Notes: generated by a model not told the origin, from the letters alone. A stretch of 64,000 nucleotides of DNA from Psococerastis gibbosa (GCA_963971405.1 OZ020484.1:2666001-2730000); one strand, 5' to 3'; shown: positions 1 to 12,293, counted from the stretch's first letter. Numbers and translations: made by a program.

Positions 1-802
1 TAACCCGCCTAAATTTAAAATATAATTTGAACTTTGTGGTTAATTCATATTTTATGCGGAACATGACTGAACTGAACTGAAATTTGCTGAACTGACTGCA
101 TTAGTCAGAGATCAGTTATTTTTAATTTAACTAATTTAGAATAAAATGCTTTCAAGAGAAGCCGTAGCAAAGAATAAAGGGAATTTTTATACTATTCAAA
201 ATATAAAAATTTGAATCAGTGCGCCAAAATCAAGCGCATGCGTGACAATGCGCATGGCAGACGATTTGACGCCATAATTGTTTACAAACTGAAAATATCA
301 TTTCTTTCGGGGGGAAGATGCAGGAAGAAAAATTTTCTTCCTGGAAATTAGGCTACTCATTTGCTTTCAATTTAATTTTGGATTCGTGCTTGACAAGAAA
401 AGAGTAAGAGGGGTGCTGTTAATAACTTTTAAATTTTCGGGATTAACCGGTTTAAGCGATATTATTCCAGAGTGTACAGTAAGTAGACCTTCGCTCTGTA
501 TTTTTTGTTCTGACATGTATTATTTTACTATGATAGAATAGTTAAGAAACTCTACAGTTATCGTAGTGTTTTTCGTTTTCTACTTGTGTTATATGTGTTC
601 CTAAGCAAACCCCACGAAATTTTGACTTTATTATTCATAATTTAGGCCTAGACTTCTTTTGTAAATGGTTTGTACAAATTAGAATACCACAATCTTATAT
701 CATAAAGTAGATACATGAACTGGATCATTTGCATAACTTATTTAGGCCCTATCACTACATCGCTACGAATATAAATACGGTAAAAACTAATAAATTAGAG
801 CG
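1..802. other. AT-rich stretch, no gene seen
   Basis: No ORF of note, no family motif and no clear repeat boundary in either strand. Confidence 0.5.
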
Positions 803-915
803 AGGTGGTAGCGTGTTTGTACTTGTGCGGAGACGTATCGTAACTCGATTCAATTACCTAATAGGTGACTTGCGGCGATTGAAGAGGATAATTGGATACA
901 TTCATTAAATTGTAT
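803..915 (-). repeat. dispersed repeat R1, copy 1
   Basis: Reverse copy of a ~140 bp element also present at 1273-1412, 51201-51347, 57897-58041 and 63456-63852. The shared core reads GACACGTCTCCGATCGCATG in the + copies. It ends in AT-rich sequence resembling the ATGAATGTATCC edge of the other copies. Possibly SINE-like, class unknown. Confidence 0.6.
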
Positions 916-1272
916 GCATGCGATTTAACCTTTTTAAATAAAGATAGTAAGAAATAAAGTTATTACCTATTCGGTAGGTACTTCAACGATTTATCAGTAC
1001 AGCTAGCTAATAGTAACGAAGTCTGCTAAGCTGTATGTACCAACTTGCGTCCTGCCAATCAGGTCCAACCGTGCTCAACCAATCATAATATTGGGATTTG
1101 ACGTAATTCCTCTATGCCGGATTTATATGTGACAGAAACTTCAATTTGAAAGGATTCTTATTGTAGGTATTAAATTTAAACCTTTATACGTATTCAATCA
1201 GTGTCCGCGAGGGTTTGATTTTGTTTTTTTGTTTTTTGTTTTTTAAAGAAAAGATTAATCGCATACAAACAA

Positions 1273-1412
1273 TTTAATGAATGTATCCGATTGACCTCTT
1301 CCAGTCGCCTCAGTAGGTTAGTACCCGTGTTGAGTTACGACACGTCTCCGATCGCATGACGTGTAAAGACTCGCACAACTGCACAAGTGCAAGCACGTTA
1401 CCACCTGGCCAT
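1273..1412 (+). repeat. dispersed repeat R1, copy 2
   Basis: Starts near AATGAATGTATCCGATTGAC and contains the core CGTCTCCGATCGCATG. Close match to the copy at 57897-58041, which sits just after sushi exon 1. Confidence 0.65.
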
Positions 1413-2668
1413 CGATTATTTTTTGCCTTTTGAACAAAGGGAGATGGGAATATAATTTTTGATGTTTTACTGCTTATGAGCATTCTTAGCTGACCCAACT
1501 GTGAACTACCAGAAAGCGAATCGTGGTACTTAATCCTTGGAATCACAGCAAAATTTTTACTTTTATATGTTGGCTCAAGGCTGAATAAGACCGGCATATA
1601 CGATACCTGTTACAGTGTTACAATGTGTCAGAAATAATAAACAAATCTTTGCTTGTCCATTGTCGGTTTTGTGAAATAAGACTCCATATGACTCACAATT
1701 TGCCTTGATCACCTATATGAATCATAATGAAATGAGCAGTTCTCCGAGCTGACCCTGATCCAATTTCGGGAGATAGTAAGTAGGAACAGGCGCCGAAAAC
1801 ATTAATTATAGTATTATTCGTTACCGTATATTATATTAGAGTGTTAATCAGTACCGTATTGTTTTACCGTCGTTCTATTCCGTTGGTTGAGGTTCGGTAG
1901 CTTTGTGAAACAACGACACGCTGGTTTCACCGTCCAGACCTGTAAATCAAGATCAAGGTCGGCGTTGACTGGTGGTGTTCTTTCCTTGTACCCTTTCGTG
2001 TTTTCGTGTCATCTGTCCAAAATATGTGAATTTCAATCCTTGGCCTGGCACTTATAAAAGGTAAGCTGCTAGTCCTTTCCTTCCATAGCAGCAACAGGTG
2101 TAGTCAGTTTAGGGATAGTGAGCCGGACTCTTTTTTAGACTACACGCCCCGCACGGACGTGTCACTTCGATGCATGATGCATATGACAATAGACAATTCC
2201 AATAATTAATTTTACAACCACAAGGTACATAGATACAGTGAGGCTCTCAGCATCGTCATACAATATAGCCTAGCTTAATTGAATTACAAATAATAAATAA
2301 TTGCAAATGTAAAAGACAAAAAATACAAATTAACATTATCAGTAGGCCTAATGTAATAGAATTGGTTGAATAAGGTATTACCTAAAAGACGTTTAGTAGA
2401 AATCCACAAGAAATTCGTTGACAAAGTAAGGATAATATCTCTTAGGGATATCACTTTTCGTTTGAAGGCGTTAGGGCAAATTTCCTGTCTTATCATATCC
2501 TGGGGTAGCTTGGCCTATTGCCAAGCTGAAGAGCTCTTCAGACTCTTTTTGGTTCCCCAAATCATTGTTATATATTGTTATATATTCAATGCCCAAATCG
2601 AGTCGCTCCTTCTCCGTGTACTAAGGAAGTGTATATCTTGGTTTCAGTGACCTGGTCCGTCTCTCCTA
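1413..2668. other. no gene seen
   Basis: Scattered short ORFs without family motifs. Nothing that can be supported as a gene or element. Confidence 0.45.
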
Positions 2669-2680
2669 ACATAAATTATC

Positions 2681-2970
2681 AATCATTGTTAAAAATAATA
2701 ACTTTGTATAGTTTTACGTAATAAAATAAAATAAAAACATACACAACCGGTTTCGGCTCACGCCATCGTCAAGTGCGATTGAAAACAGATAAAACAAAAA
2801 GGTATGCAAGCTAAAACAAAGCAAAACTCATTGTTAGCACTTGACGATGGCGTGAGCCGAAACCGGTTGTGTATGTTTTAATTTTATTTTATTACGTAAA
2901 ACTATACAAAGTTATTATTTTTAACAATGAGTGACAGCAAGTTTTACAAAGTTACTAAGGAGACTACTAT
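2681..2970 (+). mobile_element. palindromic Penelope-like stub with hammerhead-like core (family A)
   Basis: Two inverted arms: TCATTGTTAAAAATAATAAC on the left and its reverse complement near 2910-2930. They flank a core TTGACGA-T-GGC-GTGA-GCC-GAAACCGGT, present in both orientations. After the right arm comes an ATG with a coding-like tail (MSDSKFYKVTKETTM). The element is flanked by a 12 bp direct repeat ATAAATTATCAA at 2669-2680 and 2971-2982. Variable target duplications and truncation point to retrotransposition rather than a cut-and-paste MITE. The Penelope assignment is inference. Confidence 0.6.
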
Positions 2971-2982
2971 GTTTATAAATTA

Positions 2983-3364
2983 TCAAACCCAATTTGTAAA
3001 GGGGGCTGTTTTGGGGCTGCCTACATCGACCAGGTCGATCTGATTAACTTGCCAGTGAAGGACATGGCTGCCTGTTTTTTGACAGTTGATTGATTGGCAA
3101 TTGTCATAATATGAATAATTATGCTGTACAAAGAGTCCCATGACCTATGTCTGCTCAACTCTATAAATAATAATGTAAAGAGCAGGGAGTGTAAGGAAGG
3201 CAGTAGCACGAGGGAATGGTTGCCGGCACGGGACACACTGGACTTGTCTCCGGCCAGAAGTCGCGCAGCTTTCTCCTTCTGGTGGAAAACCGTAGCCAGG
3301 ACATGTAGAGTCAACCATTGTGCGCCGACAGGGCTGCCAGATTTAGTGATGTTATGATGTTAGT
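2983..3364. other. no gene assigned
   Basis: A 78-codon open stretch at 3121-3357 (+) has somewhat coding-like composition but matches no family I recognise and has no convincing splice context. Confidence 0.3.
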
Positions 3365-3365
3365 C

Positions 3366-3561
3366 GGGACTTGTGGAGTAGTGGTATAGACTCCGACTTT
3401 CACCCGAAAGGTTGTTGGTTCGAGTCTCACACTTGCTACATTTTCTGGCCATGCTTCGGAGGGCATGTAAAGCAGGGGTCCCAGGTCTTCCTAGTTGAGT
3501 GTAAGAGAGGGCTTTATAGCCCTAAATTCGCTAGGTTAGCTTAGTAATTGAACAAAAAATT
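3366..3561 (+). mobile_element. tRNA-Glu-like SINE, copy 1
   Basis: The 5' part resembles a tRNA with an anticodon-type loop CTTTCAC (as in tRNA-Glu TTC) and a box B GGTTCGAGTC. The body includes CTGGCCATGCTTCGGAGGGC and ends in CTAGGTTGGCTTAGTAAT-type sequence. Nine copies were found in the window. Confidence 0.8.
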
Positions 3562-4105
3562 CAGTGGAGTCCTGTTTGCCTATTTGCAAACTGCCAATAT
3601 TATCCGAAAATGCAATAGGGCAAAGTTCAATAGGCAAATAAAAAGCCTTCAAATTATCATAAGTGCTGCTCTGGGGCTTCTGTGGCCGGATATTAGATTA
3701 AACAAAATTTAGGTATCAAACGAGTACAAAGTCTACAATCCCGTTCCCCAGCTTCATTGTGCACAGTTTCGATAAGATATTGTTTTAGTTTCTTTGTTTT
3801 ACTTCGCAATTTTATCTAATCGAGCATAGGAAAAAATAATACAGTAGTATTTTATGAGCATTTGAATCAAATGTTATATAATTTAAGCTGGATAATGTGC
3901 GTAAATCTTGATAGTAGGCTAGTAGGTCCCTTAGAAATATTCATGTATCCGAAGTATTCCTAAAGATTAATTTTTTTTTCCTAACTGGTTACTCCACCAG
4001 CTAGGGGATTAAATTAATGCAATGCAAAGTAAATATATGCTTATTACAAATCACGACCACCCCAAAGCTTCCGCTTGTTAATAATAATAATAATAAAAAT
4101 ATTAA
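3562..4105. other. AT-rich stretch, no gene seen
   Basis: No supported feature. A short TAA-rich tract lies at about 4080-4100. Confidence 0.4.
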
Positions 4106-4113
4106 TAACTAAT

Positions 4114-4396
4114 GAGGAACCAGTAGAATCCGGGCTGATGGGCCGTGGTCGAAGTGAAAGTGAACTTCTATCCTATCTTGGAGGCTCAGCACAGTCGCTG
4201 TCGCTGTCGCACAGTCGCTGCTGAGCCTCCAAGATACAATCTTAGAAGTCTACGCAGTTCCACTGAAGATGTCGACCGCAGATGTTGACGAAACGTTTGG
4301 AAGTTCACTTTCACTTCGACCACGGCCCATCAGCCCGGATTCTACTGGTTCCTCATTCGACTCCGGCCGTGAAAGCCTTTGCAGTTATATTAATAA
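4114..4396 (+). mobile_element. hammerhead-like foldback stub (family B), copy 1
   Basis: The left arm GAACCAGTAGAATCCGGGCT is repeated inverted near 4330-4350. Between them lies CTGAAGAT-GTCGAC-CGCAGAT-GTTGAC-GAAACG, a CTGANGA/GAAAC core around a six-pair stem. The right end reads GGCCGTGAAAGCCTTTGCAG. Flanks share ATTAATAACTAA-type sequence on both sides. Other copies: 53294-53512, 35985-36112, a partial reverse one near 18725-18790 and a tail at 36585-36655. Confidence 0.6.
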
Positions 4397-4629
4397 CTAA
4401 ATAATAAGATTAATAATTAATAAAAGCGCAATCTGCCGGGACTGCAACGCAACTAGTTTCTTCTACTAAGTCCAACTTCGCAGCAAATATTCAATGTAGA
4501 GCTAGAAAAAAACCTGGTATTTCTCGACATTTTGATAGATGATATGTTACCATGACTAGTATCAATTGGCCACAATATTAAGAATTAATTTGTACAAAAA
4601 ATGGTTACCAAGGCAACCAATACCAACCT

Positions 4630-4790
4630 GCAGTCTGATCGAGGCGTTTATAATACCGGGTTTAAATAAATACCCTAGGATTATAACTGTAAACAAACAA
4701 ATTTTGAATAGCACTTTCCATTATAAAATTATCTTGTTTACCAGTGGATTAAATAAATACCGGTATTATAAACGCCCCGATCAGGCTGCT
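4630..4790. mobile_element. M1 foldback MITE, copy 1
   Basis: Near-perfect palindrome whose ends read CTGATCGAGGCG and CGCCCCGATCAG, with inner ACCGGTATTATAA-type arms. M1 copies also occur at 14653, 14947, 15906, 29203, 31063 and 40930. Confidence 0.75.
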
Positions 4791-4879
4791 GATGACAATA
4801 GAAAAGGGCGCTGCCAGATTTAATAGTTGGATTCGACTTGACTTCTTCTTCCTCAATTCACAACCGGCTGGCAGATTGG

Positions 4880-5080
4880 CAGCAACATATGGTATCGATC
4901 CCCTCCGATCCTGGCACGCCCTCTTCAGTCAGCTCCACATATGTATTGGCCCCTACATCCTCCATCATTTGCTGCTAATATTCTTTTCTCGGGCGCCCAG
5001 GTCGCTGACACCTTCTATGGTTCCTTCTCTGATCCAGCTGATGAATTTCTTGTCGCAAATGTTCTTATATTCAAATGTTC
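4880..5080 (-). pseudogene. LINE C-terminal relic (RTE-like)
   Basis: The reverse strand encodes a degenerate stretch (KFISWIREGTIEGVSD) resembling the arginine-rich tail that ends many RTE-type LINE polyproteins. It is short and broken. Family call by pattern only. Confidence 0.35.
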
Positions 5081-5274
5081 TGTGTTGTTATCGTAGAGTA
5101 AGAGGTGGGACGCCAAAGTGTCAGTAGTTCTTGAAAGCTACTTTGAAATCTCTGCGTTACGTCTGTGGACGCCGTCGTAGGTCTGTTAGTGATTAATTGA
5201 TCATCATTAAAATGATGATGTATGATCTCCTTATTAAATCTAGGCCTTCCAAATAGTAAAAAAGTAAAAAGTAG

Positions 5275-5470
5275 TAAAAGTAAAAAATTTCTTCTTCTTC
5301 TTCCGCCAAAGCCCGTCCTTGGCTGGTAGAGCATTTGACGCCGTGCCGCATAGTAGAGCTGGGCCATTCCCTTTTGTGTCGTTTTCTTCCTCTATGCCGT
5401 TGAAACTCAATATATGGTCTGTGTTTCCTTCCCCGTGGAAGCAGAGGGGGCATGTTATGATATTATGAAC
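5275..5470 (-). pseudogene. LINE C-terminal zinc-knuckle relic
   Basis: The reverse strand reads CPLCFHGEGNTDHILSFNG, like the Cys/His motif (CxxC...H) near the C-terminus of LINE reverse transcriptases. It is followed by Lys/Glu-rich sequence from a TTC repeat. 5' truncated. Confidence 0.5.
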
Positions 5471-5499
5471 CAATAAGGAGGGTGGGTTCCGATCGCATG

Positions 5500-6048
5500 A
5501 AAAGTCTCGGTAAAGAATGAATGAATGAATGAATGAATATATTTTAATACAATACAATGCAACAATACAACAAAAATTTATAAAAATCACACCACTGGGC
5601 AAATGCCAACAAATAAAAATGTACCGACAGAAAAACAGCCTGAATATATAAAAAAAGGGATTTCTTATATTATTAGCTTCCGACAGGTCCCATTGCTTTT
5701 TGGATTGTCTCGTTGGACTGAGCTGTCTTTAAATGAAGGTCTTGCATTATCCTTTATATGCTACTTCTTGACGGAAAAGCTAGTAAGACGCTGGTCTCAT
5801 TGCCTTTCTGGTTTGTCTCGTTGGACTGAGTCGTCTTTAACTGAAGACCTCGCATTATATTTTTGAAGTGAAAACTTCTTTAGGTGCACCACAGACACAG
5901 ATTTTAGCATTGTAGTATGTTGGACTGGTTCGACACGTGACATGCGACATGCTCGATAGAGTGAGGCGCACCACACACAGATTTTAGCAGACTGGACATA
6001 ATATCATAACATGCCCATTTAAATAGCATGCGCGGGTTAAAAGCAACT
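5500..6048. other. ATGA microsatellite and a short duplication, no gene
   Basis: An (ATGA)n tract sits at about 5513-5540. Two similar segments at about 5695-5745 and 5805-5855 both contain TCTCGTTGGACTGAG. Another pair near 5885 and 5970 shares GCACCACA-CACAGATTTTAGCA. Confidence 0.5.
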
Positions 6049-6773
6049 TTTTGGGCAGATGTAGAAGGCCTATCTCAATTTAAATTATACCCATGTCTAC
6101 TCTTCCTCTTTCTAGCTATGCTATACTTGTGATAGGGCCAGGGGTTCGACTTTGGGGGGTGGAAACGTGATGGGGTGCGCCCAAATTTGCCGATTTTAAG
6201 CGAAAATAGGCTTTTTTCAGCCGCGTTTTTGGAGGTGTTAATGTCAATCTGAAAACTTCAAACTGCTTTAGTTCTTTTCCGCATTTCTTACTCTTTCCAG
6301 GCATATATTTAGTTTTACTAGCCGCCTCTTCGTTCAGGCTCAGGTGAGTGTGTAAGCCATCCGTGTTTCGGCGGAAAACAGGTGGAAAGGGTACATTTCC
6401 AATTACATGCATAGAGTAAAAAAATTCCACAGCCTGCAATTTTCAACCGAAATGAATTTTTAAAGTCTCATTAGAAGCAGTATGAATTAAGTTTTCAAAC
6501 GACTATAAATACATATGTAGTTTCAAAATCACCCCTTAAACACGAGTGGAACACAAAATTTGGCTTTGGGGGTGGAAACGTCAGGGGGTGCGCACGATTT
6601 TCAACAAAAATAGGCCTCTTTCGGCCGCGTTATTATTATCATCTAGTTTAAAAATGCAAACTACTTAACTACTTAAAAGAATTATTTGTTTTACATTGTG
6701 AGACTAGTGTGTGTATTTAGCGGTTTGGTAATATTGAAAAATACTACATTTTTAAGAAAATAATATGCATTGA
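6049..6773 (+). repeat. left part of a duplicated non-coding block
   Basis: The block holds CACGAGTGGAACACAAAAT, GTGGAAACGT-GGGGTGCGC and TCTCATTAGAAGC. The same order recurs after the foldback at 6774-7430. A second start of the block is seen at about 6549 (GGGGTGCGCACGATTTTCAA). Confidence 0.6.
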
Positions 6774-7430
6774 GAAAAACCGAGTGTGTGCTTAAGACCG
6801 CACGGCAGAAGTGGAAACTTCATTGGCAATCCCAATCAATTTTATATGCATATAGTAAATAATATTATATATTATGCAGTATTATTAGGGACCGTAAATT
6901 GAATGAGAGATAAGTCAGAAATTAAAGTTAATATTTATTAAATTCTATATAAATCAAATTATTTTTTAGTATACCCAATTCTTACGTCTTAATTGTCTTT
7001 ATTAAATTAAAACCTGTAGTTGTAATTGATACGTAATGATTATTATTTTAACTATTATTTATATTTTCATATATAGTTATAATAGTATGAGATATGGAGA
7101 ACTACTGTCAACTGTCTTTTTAGATTGGAAAATCAACGATGCTGGATCAAAACAACAAACTTGATGACGAATTAAAAGGAAAGAGAAAATTAGCTAATAA
7201 TGCATGCTTAAAAAAACATCGTAGAAAATAATTTGATTTATATAGAATTTAATAAATATTAACTTTAATTTCGGACTTGTTTCTCATTCAATCTACGAAC
7301 ACGATCTCCAATAATACATTAATACTACAAAATACATAATATTATTTACCAAATACATATAAATTAATTGGGATTGCCAATGAAGTTTTCACTTCTGCCG
7401 TGCGGTCTTAAGCACACACTCGGTTTTTTT
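6774..7430. mobile_element. foldback element with ~190 bp inverted arms
   Basis: The left arm begins ACCGAGTGTGTGCTTAAGAC and the right arm ends with its reverse complement. Arms of roughly 6776-6965 and 7225-7428 match with few differences (shared GCACGGCAGAAGTG). The middle is AT-rich with no ORF. Confidence 0.8.
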
Positions 7431-7855
7431 TTTTTAAATATCTCATTAGAAGCCGCATGAATTAGGGTTTCAAACGAGTATAAATACATAGTTTCAAAAT
7501 CACCCCTTCATCCCTAAAACACGAGTGGAACACAAAATGACGCGGAAAAATTCATTTCCAGAAATCCCATTTGAATTGCATGAGCGGGTTTAAAGCAATT
7601 TTTTGAGCAGCTGTAGAAGGCTTATCTTAATTTCAATTCTACCCATGTCTTCGTCTATTCTTCTTCTTTCAGGCCATGCTATATTTGTGGTGATCAAGCA
7701 AGGGGTTTGGCTTTGAGGGTGTGAAACGTCAGGGGGTGCGCACGATTTTCAACAAAAATAGGTCTCTTTCGGCCACGTTATTATCTTATTAAAAAATTCT
7801 AACTACTTAAGGGCTTTTCCGCATTTCTTTCTCTTTCCAGCCTTATATTATTTAA
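7431..7855 (+). repeat. right part of the duplicated block
   Basis: Repeats TCTCATTAGAAGC, CACGAGTGGAACACAAAATG, GGGGTGCGCACGATTTTCAA and the CTTTTCCGCATTTCTT segment of 6049-6773. Confidence 0.6.
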
Positions 7856-8028
7856 GTTCATTAGTTAATTATGTTTAAGTTAATTTAGGCGTTGTCACGT
7901 TAAACTAACGTCCGTAAACCGACTTACAAACAACCATTTTTTTTTCTTTAAGAAATATCGTATATTGCCTATAGCTTTATTACATACTCAATCCATTTTA
8001 TTGTTGAATTATTTTAACTCAAAATATA

Positions 8029-8817
8029 GTGTTTCAAGCAGGGGTTTATGCAATTGACCACGCACTGAGATTGTGTGCTGACATCAATATCGAAAATAGG
8101 ACCATTGTCGTATGCAGTGTTAGCCACGCAGCTATAAAGGCTTTAATTCAACCAGCCGTCACATCCCATATCGTCAGAGAGTGCAAGGTGACAATAAACA
8201 AGTTTTCACGGAAGAACCAGATCAAGTTGATGTGGGTGCCGGGATATGAAGGAATCTCAGGCAACGAGGCTGCTGACGAATTGGCAAAGCATGGTGCTGA
8301 ACTAAGTCCCATTGGGCCAGAACCTTTCCTCCCCATAGCCTGGAGCCGCGTCAGAGCGTATGTACCCAGCTGGATCGCGGAAAAGTTTTCGCATGAGTGA
8401 GGTATGCAGTCGTTCCGGCATTCACCATTATGCATTGCCGGCCATTCGATGAAGCTGACAGAAGAGCTGCTGGGACTCGGGCGTATTGGCGCGCAGAGAG
8501 TAATTGCCCTCCTCACAGGGCACGGACCTTTTCGGCAACACCTATCACGAATCGGAATGCCGATCAATCCGGAGTGTCGCTATTGTGAGAGTGAAAACGA
8601 AACAGGGTGGCATATACTGGCAGACTGTCCAGCAATCTGGCGTTCACGTTTGGAACACTTGGAGTTTGGGGTGGCCGATGCAGAGTGTCAAATGAACCTT
8701 AGGCCACGGGAGCTTCTGAAGTTCAGCAATGTGATAAAATTGCAGTAGAAGAGCAGGGCGGACTTATGGGCCCGAATAGCGGCCTGAGTCCCTATGGCTC
8801 TTAACAGCAACTGCTAC
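8029..8817 (+). pseudogene. 5'-truncated LINE, RNase H and C-terminal domain
   Basis: The frame runs from 8029 to 8748 with one in-frame TGA at 8398-8400. The first part is an RNase H domain, with FQAGVYAI at the start and MWVPGYEGISGNEAADELA carrying the terminal catalytic Asp region. The second part has a CRYCESENETGWHILADCP zinc knuckle typical of the tail of Jockey/I-type LINEs. The fragment is flanked by a 14 bp target duplication TAACTCAAAATATA at 8015-8028 and 8818-8831. A single nonsense codon suggests a fairly young insertion. Confidence 0.85.
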
Positions 8818-8831
8818 TAACTCAAAATATA

Positions 8832-9310
8832 AGACCATAAACCCTTCTAGGTACATTCGCAGAGCTGGAACACCTTAAAAACGTACTGAGCTGCCTCATA
8901 GTAATATGTATGGCTATCATGAGCTTAAGGTAGCAATTCCCCGAGTATTTAATTTGTCTTCTAGAACTGGATAGCAGGGACGCCACAACGGACTCTTTCC
9001 AGGGGGGGGGGGGAAGCAAGAAACCACAAATTATACTATACTGTAGAATGTTTAAATAGGCTATATTAAGAAATTATATCACACTGACCCTTACCTAGAT
9101 ATTGCCGAAAACCGTGTGTCGGTACTCATTGGCACTAATGAATTCCGCTATCACTTTGTCTATGTCCAATTGACGCACACCTTTTTAATGCTATTTCAAA
9201 ATTTAGGCTTTTTTTTGGGGGGGGGGGTGGCAATGATTTCCAGGGGGGGGCAATTGGTTTCCAGGGGGGGGGGCAATGTACCCACCGCCCCCCCCCCTGC
9301 TGTTGCGTCC
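8832..9310. repeat. oligo-G/oligo-C rich unclassified repeat
   Basis: Runs of 8-12 G at about 9002, 9219, 9243 and 9265 and a C run at about 9288, with the phrase TTTCCAGGGGGG repeated. Probably a decayed transposon end. No protein motif. Confidence 0.45.
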
Positions 9311-10740
9311 CTGCTGGATAGCAACAATGCTGTAAAGCGAAATCTAGGGCACTGGCTGATAAATTGTTTAAATGATGGCGATGAATTTTTTTGATTTATT
9401 TTATTTTATAGGTACTGGATAACGTAAGGTAACTTAACTAACTTATATCACTTTAACTAACTATATAGCTGTGTTATTATTAATATTTTTTCTCTTGTAA
9501 TAATGTAGTTCGTACTCCCTATAACTGTTTATAGCCTTTTGGCGAATCCTGCCACAAGCCTCCCTTATGGGGCTCACATGCAGTATTCCGGTAACAACTA
9601 TTATTGTTAATATTGTATTGTATTCTTTCTATTAAATGCTTCCAGTTCTAGTGGGGGTGCCGGCTGGGGGAAAAAAATTATAAAAGCTAATCTGTTGTCT
9701 AATTATACGGAGACCTCTTATCGGAATTCGGAGCTGACCATGATAGTGTTCCGTCGTCTTTTACCGGGGTCACAACGATAACATTGAGAGTGCAGTTCTT
9801 TATTCAGTTTCAGCTAAACCTTAGTTCTAAATTACCTGCTGCTTTGCTACGTTCTTGAAAGAATTTTTTTGGTATGTAGGTACTGTTTATTTATAGTAAA
9901 TAATTATATACCGGTAGTTATATTTGCACAGCAGGCCTACTATGGCGATACATTTTAATCTTAACGTGGGATTAACAATGTAAAAAAGATAATTATTTTA
10001 GGGAGATTCATCTATACCTATCTATACCAATGTTCGACTTTCAAAGAATTTCCTCACAACTTTTCATTTCATGGCCCTCTGAAGTCTGAGCCTAAAACCA
10101 CCCTCCGTTCAAAATGTTATATACATCCAATATATGTATGGATGTATGTATTGTAAGGCCGGCATCTTCCCTCGTCTAACCTGCAAAGATTGCCTAACCT
10201 CACAAACTTCCCACTAGCCCAAACAATCAGCTGATCTGCTTAAACACTTTCAATGCATTCAGGACTTACTGCTAAGGAAAAACTCATTTACATCCTGGTT
10301 GCCATGTACGTTTATTTTTCTTTTATATTCATATATTATATTGACTATAATAATAATGCTACGATGAAAAGTCCATTTCGATTCATGACATCTTCCGTCC
10401 GATGCGATCCTCCTTTACTTGAATTATGACCTCTGAAGCGTCAGGGGCATTCCGACACTGGCAAGGCAGGCCGGTGTCGCAAATTATGGTTAAATCATCT
10501 TTGCTGGGAGCTTGAAATTAAGGGGGGCGGAGGGGGGTACTCCCGCCCCCAAGTCTTTGGTGTATATACTCACATTATACGATGTCGTAGACACTTGTAC
10601 ATCTTTAGTCAATACTCCATTTTTCACAATTTAAACTGATGCCTTTAGGTATAACTCAGGGCCTTCCTCTTAGCTGGCCTTTCTTTAAGTGCCTGGATAA
10701 TAAGTTTTCGAGACAGGTCTACAATTTTCGGCAGGAAAGC
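9311..10740. other. no gene seen
   Basis: AT-rich with a G run near 10521-10540. No supportable coding or repeat feature was recognised. Confidence 0.4.
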
Positions 10741-10747
10741 CGATAAG

Positions 10748-10784
10748 AAGCTAAGTATAGGGAAACCTATACTTAGCTTAGCTG
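10748..10784. repeat. short perfect hairpin
   Basis: AAGCTAAGTATAGG is followed at once by its inverted copy CCTATACTTAGCTT, with a GAAA spacer. Origin unknown. Confidence 0.6.
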
Positions 10785-10899
10785 TAGACGGATCTCACTC
10801 CTGATGACCTACAGCATTACCCGGAAAAGTCATCACTTAACTTAGATTTAACAGATTTGGATCATGCTATGACCAAATGAAGGAGGAAAACCACTGAGT

Positions 10900-12010
10900 G
10901 ACGCATAAGAGCGTCACACTATATCGATTTTAGGAAACTCTAACTTCCGTAGATATTATCCGATATTGGTGAAACTTGGGACAAAAATTGATCATACAAA
11001 TGTCTTGATCGAGTTCGTTAACCAGCAAGATCCGCTATTTTGTTCCATGATGGCGGCCGATTAAAACCTTATATAATTCATATCTCAGTTAATATTGATC
11101 GCAGAGGAATGAAATAAAATCTAACCCCTCTTGCCCCCAGAATCAAACTATCCATAAAACGACTTAGTGGTTCTTGTTAACAATGATAACGGAGAATGCC
11201 GAATTTAATCAGATTATATCGAGAATTTTTTCAAAAAGATCGACGGACATACCGACAGATATTTCGTAAAAATACATTTATTTTGAATTCCTGGGACCTC
11301 AAGACCTGTAAACCCGTTGAAATCGTCCCAAATCAAAAATTTCGACCACAGCTAAGTTTTAATAGTTGATTAATTAAAAAAGTATTATATTTTTTCCCCC
11401 CTAGGACCAAACTATGAAGGGACAAGTGATCTATTGCATTTTGTAACTCTAATAACGACTACAATATACCGTGTGTAAAGAAAATAGTTGGAGCCGTTTT
11501 TGAGAAAGATTATTTTAGCCGTATATTTTGGATTTTTTTAGGGTAAAATCTAAAAACACATTAATAAATGGTCCTGAAATATAATTCTTGTGAACCTACT
11601 TACCTAATTTCATCATAATTTACCTAGTATTATACATAACATTAAGGTGGCTCCATCAGCCCGTGAGGACCTCTCGTCTGTCGCACCAAGCCCCTCCAAA
11701 GCGCGCGATTCTCCGCCAACTCCCTCCATGCGTCGAAATGGATGCTGCAGGCCCTCAGATCCTCGAAGAGCTGTACCGACCATCTCTTCCTAGGTTGCCC
11801 CTGTGGTCGGTTGCCAGCTGGTTGGGCTTGCCATACCCTAGCCGCGGTCCAGGTTGGGGACATTTTTGAAAGGTGACCGGTCCATTGGAGTCTTCGTGCT
11901 CTTAGTTCTCGTTCTAGTTCTACCTAGCAGTTAATAACAAAACAACAAACAGACAGACAAATCGACAGATAGCAGACATTTCGTAAAACCGTGGCTTTCC
12001 TTAATCCTTA
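10900..12010 (+). repeat. dispersed repeat D1 (decayed), split by a LINE tail
   Basis: Carries the D1 hallmarks GTTGGAGCCGTTTTTGAGAA, ACAGACAGACA, CATTTCGTAAAA and TCCTGGGACCTCAAGAC in the usual order, apart from two overlapping partial copies. The insert at about 11640-11935 separates the AATTTCATCATAA part from the CAGACAGACAAATCGACAG part. Confidence 0.6.
11642..11863 (-). pseudogene. LINE C-terminal relic inside D1
   Basis: The reverse frame contains RVWQAQPAGNRPQGQPRKRW and WRELAENRALWRGLVR, the arginine-rich and WR motifs that end RTE-like LINE polyproteins. 5' truncated. Confidence 0.65.
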
Positions 12011-12073
12011 TACTAAAAACTCATTAAATAGGTACTTGTATAATAATAGTTATCGTCAAGTATCCAGAAAATC

Positions 12074-12293
12074 AGGACATGTAGAGTAGTGGAACGGACT
12101 CCAACTTTCAACCGAAAGTTTGTTGGTTCGAGTCCCACACTTGCTATATTTTCTGGCCATGCTTCGGAGGGCATGTAAAGCAGGCGATCCCGGGCTTTCC
12201 TAGTTGAGTATAAGAGAGAGCTTATAGCCCTAACTCCGCTAGGTTGGCTTAGTAATAGAACAAAAAAAAAAGTCGATATTTATTTATTTATTT
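12074..12293 (+). mobile_element. tRNA-Glu-like SINE, copy 2
   Basis: GACATGTAGAGTAGTGGAAC start, box B GGTTCGAGTCCC, shared body and an (ATTT)n tail. Confidence 0.85.

Noticed and set aside
3121-3357. 78-codon + frame with mixed composition
   Set aside because: Not recognisable and no supporting context; the antisense frame is equally open.
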